Below are positions 42,486-42,900 of a stretch of 42,900 nucleotides of DNA, one piece after another. Each line of letters starts with the position of its first letter. Positions within the stretch are counted from its first letter, which is position 1. The stretch is from Novosphingobium sp. SG751A (GTDB taxonomy: Bacteria; Pseudomonadota; Alphaproteobacteria; Sphingomonadales; Sphingomonadaceae). The stretch is from NCBI RefSeq assembly GCF_013149295.1, contig NZ_JABGCB010000026.1, positions 1 through 42,900 of the forward strand, read 5' to 3'. The notes under the pieces are model-generated. The model was not told the origin of the DNA. It did not search any database and saw only the letters and a program-made list of their open reading frames with translations. Both the position numbers and the translations under genes were made by a program.

Positions 42486-42839
42486 ATGCGGCTGGCTCGA
42501 GCCATGGCAAGCTGCCTGTTACTGCTTGCTGCCTCTTGCAACGCGAAGCCGGCGAACCAGCAAATCTTGCTGCACCTTTGGCGCCATCAGACAGGCCCGG
42601 AGGAAACCGCAGCCAACCAACAGATGATCGCACGCTTCAACAACTCTCGAAGCGGCGTCAAAGCCGATGTTCAAACGGTACCGCAAGGCTCCTATCCGCA
42701 ATCCGTCCTCGCAGCGGCTATGGCCGGGCGCCTTCCCTGCGCTTTGACGGTCGACAGCCCGATGGTGCCATCCTTCGTCTGGGCAGGCCATATCCGGCCA
42801 CTTGACTGTCCCCCGTCAGCACCCATGGCACAGATTTGA
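42486..42839 (+). pseudogene. Sugar-type ABC binding lipoprotein, truncated after N-terminal domain
   Basis: A lipoprotein signal (MRLARAMASCLLLLAASC, Cys18) leads into ILLHLWRHQTGPEETAANQQMIARFN, GSYPQSVLAAAMAGRLPCALTVDSPMVPSFVWAGHIRPLD, the first lobe of an extracellular solute-binding protein (family 1). After RPLD, near base 42808, the frame passes into unrelated sequence and stops at 42839. About 300 residues are missing. AAAGG lies seven bases before the ATG. The break coincides with a possible IS end. Confidence 0.75.
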
Positions 42840-42900
42840 TGTTGTGATTTAAGGAGGATTGGGGCTTCGTCGTAATGACGAAGGAATGCAGATGAAGCCC
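42809..42900. mobile_element. Possible insertion sequence left end
   Basis: The binding-protein homology stops at 42808 and a sequence starting TGTCCCCCGTCAGC begins. It includes AAGGAGG at 42851 and a six-base hairpin TTCGTC/GACGAA at 42866-42882, and the window ends before any transposase is visible. This is a suggestion from position only. Confidence 0.3.

Overview
The window is chromosomal or large-replicon DNA from a high-GC alphaproteobacterium, most likely a sphingomonad (Novosphingobium, Sphingobium or Sphingomonas type). This is inferred from codon use, the TonB-dependent receptor, the UrcA-like fragment, the tannase/patatin genes and the OYE/SDR gene mix. It is an accessory region with heavy insertion-sequence (IS) scarring. 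No rRNA, tRNA or CRISPR array was recognised.

Layout. (1) 1-4200: a decayed IS3-family element has removed the front of a sensor histidine kinase. An intact alpha/beta hydrolase follows, then a chain of gene remnants (LysR, SDR, FAD enzyme) joined at a 12-G tract. (2) 4.2-9.4 kb: an MFS transporter diverges from a patatin-like lipoprotein and a secreted tannase/feruloyl-esterase-like enzyme. (3) 9.4-14.7 kb: a four-gene minus-strand operon (HAD hydrolase, APH-fold kinase, class-III PLP enzyme, multi-TM acyltransferase-like protein) diverges from an Lrp/AsnC regulator. The kinase/PLP pair looks like a phosphorylate-then-eliminate pathway for an amino alcohol such as ethanolamine or hydroxylysine. 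(4) 14.8-16.9 kb: an exported glycoside-hydrolase-like protein with a discoidin-like insert.

(5) 17.0-19.4 kb: an IS graveyard of two IS3-type elements, an IS30 fragment, a UrcA-family fragment and a broken LacI regulator, all joined end to end. (6) 19.5-28.3 kb: a nitrogen/ethanolamine block: eutBC, a CynX-like MFS exporter/importer with a divergent MarR regulator and two palindromic operators, an NrtA/B/D-like ABC importer, and an ethanolamine permease. (7) 28.5-29.5 kb: only the C-terminal half of a TonB-dependent receptor, next to an AT-rich patch.

(8) 29.8-41.0 kb: two adjacent plus-strand redox operons with a TetR and an AraC regulator. The first holds an SDR remnant, an old yellow enzyme, an SDR, an alpha/beta hydrolase and an MDR oxidoreductase. 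The second holds an exported crotonase-like protein, an SDR, a YciI-like protein, an SDR, a frameshifted aldehyde dehydrogenase and a SnoaL-like protein. A 41-bp element repeated upstream of two promoters of the second operon (32 of 41 positions identical) is the best candidate for an undescribed regulatory site, probably of the AraC protein. The enzyme set suggests reduction and oxidation of unsaturated carbonyl compounds, but the substrate cannot be read from sequence. (9) 41.0-42.9 kb: an IS5-type transposase remnant, about 880 bases with no recognisable gene, and a sugar-ABC binding lipoprotein cut off after about 107 residues, possibly by another IS.
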